Assembly (NCBI GenBank): GCA_947173755.1
Contig: CAMWGM010000069.1
Location: forward strand, 1-7,346
Direction of reading: 5' to 3'
Origin: an uncultured Muribaculaceae bacterium
GTDB taxonomy: Bacteria > Bacteroidota > Bacteroidia > Bacteroidales > Muribaculaceae
Length of the DNA stretch: 7,346 nt
Positions 6,464 to 7,346 of this stretch are shown here, piece by piece. The first letter of the stretch is position 1. Every line of letters starts with the position of its first letter. Under the pieces are notes generated by a model. That model searched no databases. It was not told where the DNA came from and saw nothing but the letters and a program-made list of their open reading frames with translations. A program made the position numbers and the translations under genes.

Positions 6464-7018
6464 ATGAGTATGATTGACGATTTAGTGGACGATCTCGACA
6501 ACAATGTGGTTGAGACTAATCCGGATTTTGACCAGGCCAAAATTGCTTATCGTGCGGATCTGAGAAATCGCGTATTTGGGACGTCGTATCATGATCGTGG
6601 ATTTTTCAAGGATCGTGGTTTCATCAAGGATGGAGAACTGGTGGGAAGCATCAAGGATGTTTTCGGTTTAGATGGTACGGAACTCCAAACTTCTTATGGT
6701 GGCCCGGTGATCAAGGACTGTAAAGGAAACTGCCTCACAGCAGTGTTCAGCTATGATCTTCACGAAATTGAGGAGTCGCTGCGCTCGGTGCTTTCTTCGG
6801 GTAGTGTCGGCAATTGCAAGGTTGGAGATATCATGTCTGTCTATGTGTTCAAGCCTTTTGATGAAAAGAAGGTCAGCGATGTTGCAGACTTGCCTTTAGG
6901 GTTGGTTGAGTTTGTGGGGAAGTATGATTTTATTAATACTTTCCGCGGATGGACTCCCCTGAATTTCAGCCGGGTCGTTGTGGTGCCGGTAAAGAACGGC
7001 CCCTCCACGGAGAATTGA
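6464..7018 (+). CDS. Acidic protein of unknown function, 184 aa
   Basis: I do not recognise this family. The protein is soluble, with no signal peptide or membrane segment, and acidic (29 Asp/Glu against 20 Lys/Arg). The N-terminus is very acidic (MSMIDDLVDDLDNNV). Residues 44-55 are an internal duplication, DRGFFK then DRGFIK, coded by an 18-bp tandem repeat. Three cysteines occur (C86, C90, C118); C86 and C90 are four residues apart, but no metal site is evident. The last third is richer in hydrophobic beta-like stretches (DIMSVYVF, FSRVVVVPV). A strong promoter sits about 50 bases upstream and supports expression. An alternative start is M3 at 6470. It diverges from the AlbA_2 gene and shares its AT-rich composition and promoter sequence, so the two may belong to one module. 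Its role could be partner, target or inhibitor of that protein, but this is conjecture. Confidence 0.75.
   Translation: MSMIDDLVDDLDNNVVETNPDFDQAKIAYRADLRNRVFGTSYHDRGFFKDRGFIKDGELVGSIKDVFGLDGTELQTSYGGPVIKDCKGNCLTAVFSYDLHEIEESLRSVLSSGSVGNCKVGDIMSVYVFKPFDEKKVSDVADLPLGLVEFVGKYDFINTFRGWTPLNFSRVVVVPVKNGPSTEN
6593..6628. repeat. 18-bp tandem duplication within the 184-residue gene
   Basis: GATCGTGGATTTTTCAAG (6593-6610) is followed directly by GATCGTGGTTTCATCAAG (6611-6628), 15 of 18 bases identical. It codes DRGFFK-DRGFIK. The three differences suggest an old duplication, with the protein sequence kept under selection. Confidence 0.85.
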
Positions 7019-7043
7019 TCATTGTGATGGTGGGGGGAGTTGA

Positions 7044-7056
7044 TGGTCTACGACCA
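7044..7056. repeat. Small perfect hairpin TGGTC-TAC-GACCA
   Basis: This 5-bp stem with a three-base loop begins 25 bases after the stop of the 184-residue gene. It has no T-run, so it is not a standard terminator. It is the first of a series of palindromes in the right flank. Confidence 0.5.
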
Positions 7057-7079
7057 ACGAGGGCGATGGGTGTCGCTGT

Positions 7080-7152
7080 CCCCACCTACGCTCACGACGC
7101 AGACGGTCATGCGCTTACGCGATGACTGTCTGCGCGTTCGCTTAAGGTGGGG
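7080..7152. repeat. 73-base imperfect palindrome
   Basis: The outer arms CCCCACCT (7080-7087) and AGGTGGGG (7145-7152) pair perfectly. The middle arms at 7098-7110 (CGCAGACGGTCAT) and 7122-7134 (ATGACTGTCTGCG) pair over 13 positions in the same register with one G-T wobble. An inner CGC/GCG closes the loop TTAC at 7115-7118. Between the outer and middle arms lies a poorly paired 10-base internal loop. The structure is far longer than a typical terminator and has no T-run after it. It resembles an intergenic palindromic repeat or the remains of a small mobile element. Confidence 0.8.
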
Positions 7153-7154
7153 TT

Positions 7155-7184
7155 ACGAAGGGTTAAGGGTCTCCGACCCTTCGT
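7155..7184. repeat. Nested hairpin with two alternative pairings
   Basis: ACGAAGGGT (7155-7163) pairs perfectly with ACCCTTCGT (7176-7184). Within it AGGGTC (7166-7171) pairs with GACCCT (7175-7180) around TCC. The two pairings compete for 7176-7180. It directly follows the 73-base palindrome, and no gene lies here. Confidence 0.65.
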
Positions 7185-7185
7185 C

Positions 7186-7328
7186 GGCATGCCTTACGGC
7201 ATGAGTGGGTGCATGAGAGGGGAGAGTGGAGAGCGGAGAGGGGCATGCCTTACGGCTTGTGTGAGGCAGGAAAGGGGAGAGTGGAGAGCGGAGTGCGGAG
7301 AGAGTGGCATGCATTACGGCATGAGTGG
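7186..7328 (+). repeat. Composite repeat tract: GGCATGC(C/A)TTACGGC modules alternating with GA-rich runs
   Basis: GGCATGCCTTACGGC occurs at 7186 and 7242, and as GGCATGCATTACGGC at 7306. Between them are GA-rich blocks; 7218-7238 and 7273-7293 are identical over 21 bases. TTACGGCATGAGTGG is exact at 7194-7208 and 7314-7328. The first module forms the hairpin CATGCC-TTAC-GGCATG. Repeat spacing is 56 and 64 bases. The tract may continue beyond the window. The stretch 7019-7346 contains no credible gene. Confidence 0.85.
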
Positions 7329-7346
7329 TAGCGGTGGGGGTCCAGG

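Noticed and set aside
7044..7056. Terminator for the 184-residue gene
   Set aside because: The hairpin is only 5 bp and no T-run follows it, so intrinsic termination here is not supported.
7041..7346. CRISPR-like array in the right repeat tract
   Set aside because: Repeat modules are spaced 56-64 bases apart, but the spaces are filled by near-identical GA-rich sequence rather than unique spacers, and no cas gene is present.

Overview
The window looks like a chromosomal segment from a GC-rich member of the Bacteroidales; a Muribaculaceae-like genome is my best guess, but that is inference. The evidence is the Bacteroidota-type -7 promoter boxes (TAnnTTTG) before several genes, the near absence of Shine-Dalgarno sequences, and the protein families present.

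The left part (about 1-4617) is core genome on the + strand. The first 20 bases look like the 3' end of a tRNA cut by the window edge. Next come a U32-family protein of the RlhA/YdcP type (likely 23S rRNA C2501 hydroxylation), a serine O-acetyltransferase (first step of cysteine synthesis) with its own promoter and a dyad over the promoter, and a THUMP-domain methyltransferase of the RlmL type (likely 23S rRNA m2G2445). The methyltransferase has a long charged C-terminal tail and is followed by a strong intrinsic terminator. Two of the three genes probably modify the peptidyl-transferase region of 23S rRNA.

The middle-right part (about 4838-7018) is visibly more AT-rich and looks accessory. 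It holds two divergent genes: a minus-strand AlbA_2 (Schlafen-type) plus GHKL-ATPase plus winged-helix protein, with a tandem SQGT linker, and a plus-strand acidic 184-residue protein that I do not recognise. Their promoters share a 13-base identical sequence (TATATTTGTGATT) in inverted orientation around a purine-rich spacer. This pair is the best candidate here for an undescribed system.

The pair is bracketed by non-coding repeat tracts at about 4671-4798 and 7041-7346. Both contain GA-rich GGAGAGTGG/GGAGAGCGG runs mixed with TACGGCATGAG modules in the same orientation. The right tract also carries a series of hairpins, including a 73-base imperfect palindrome. This suggests an accessory slot between dispersed repeats.
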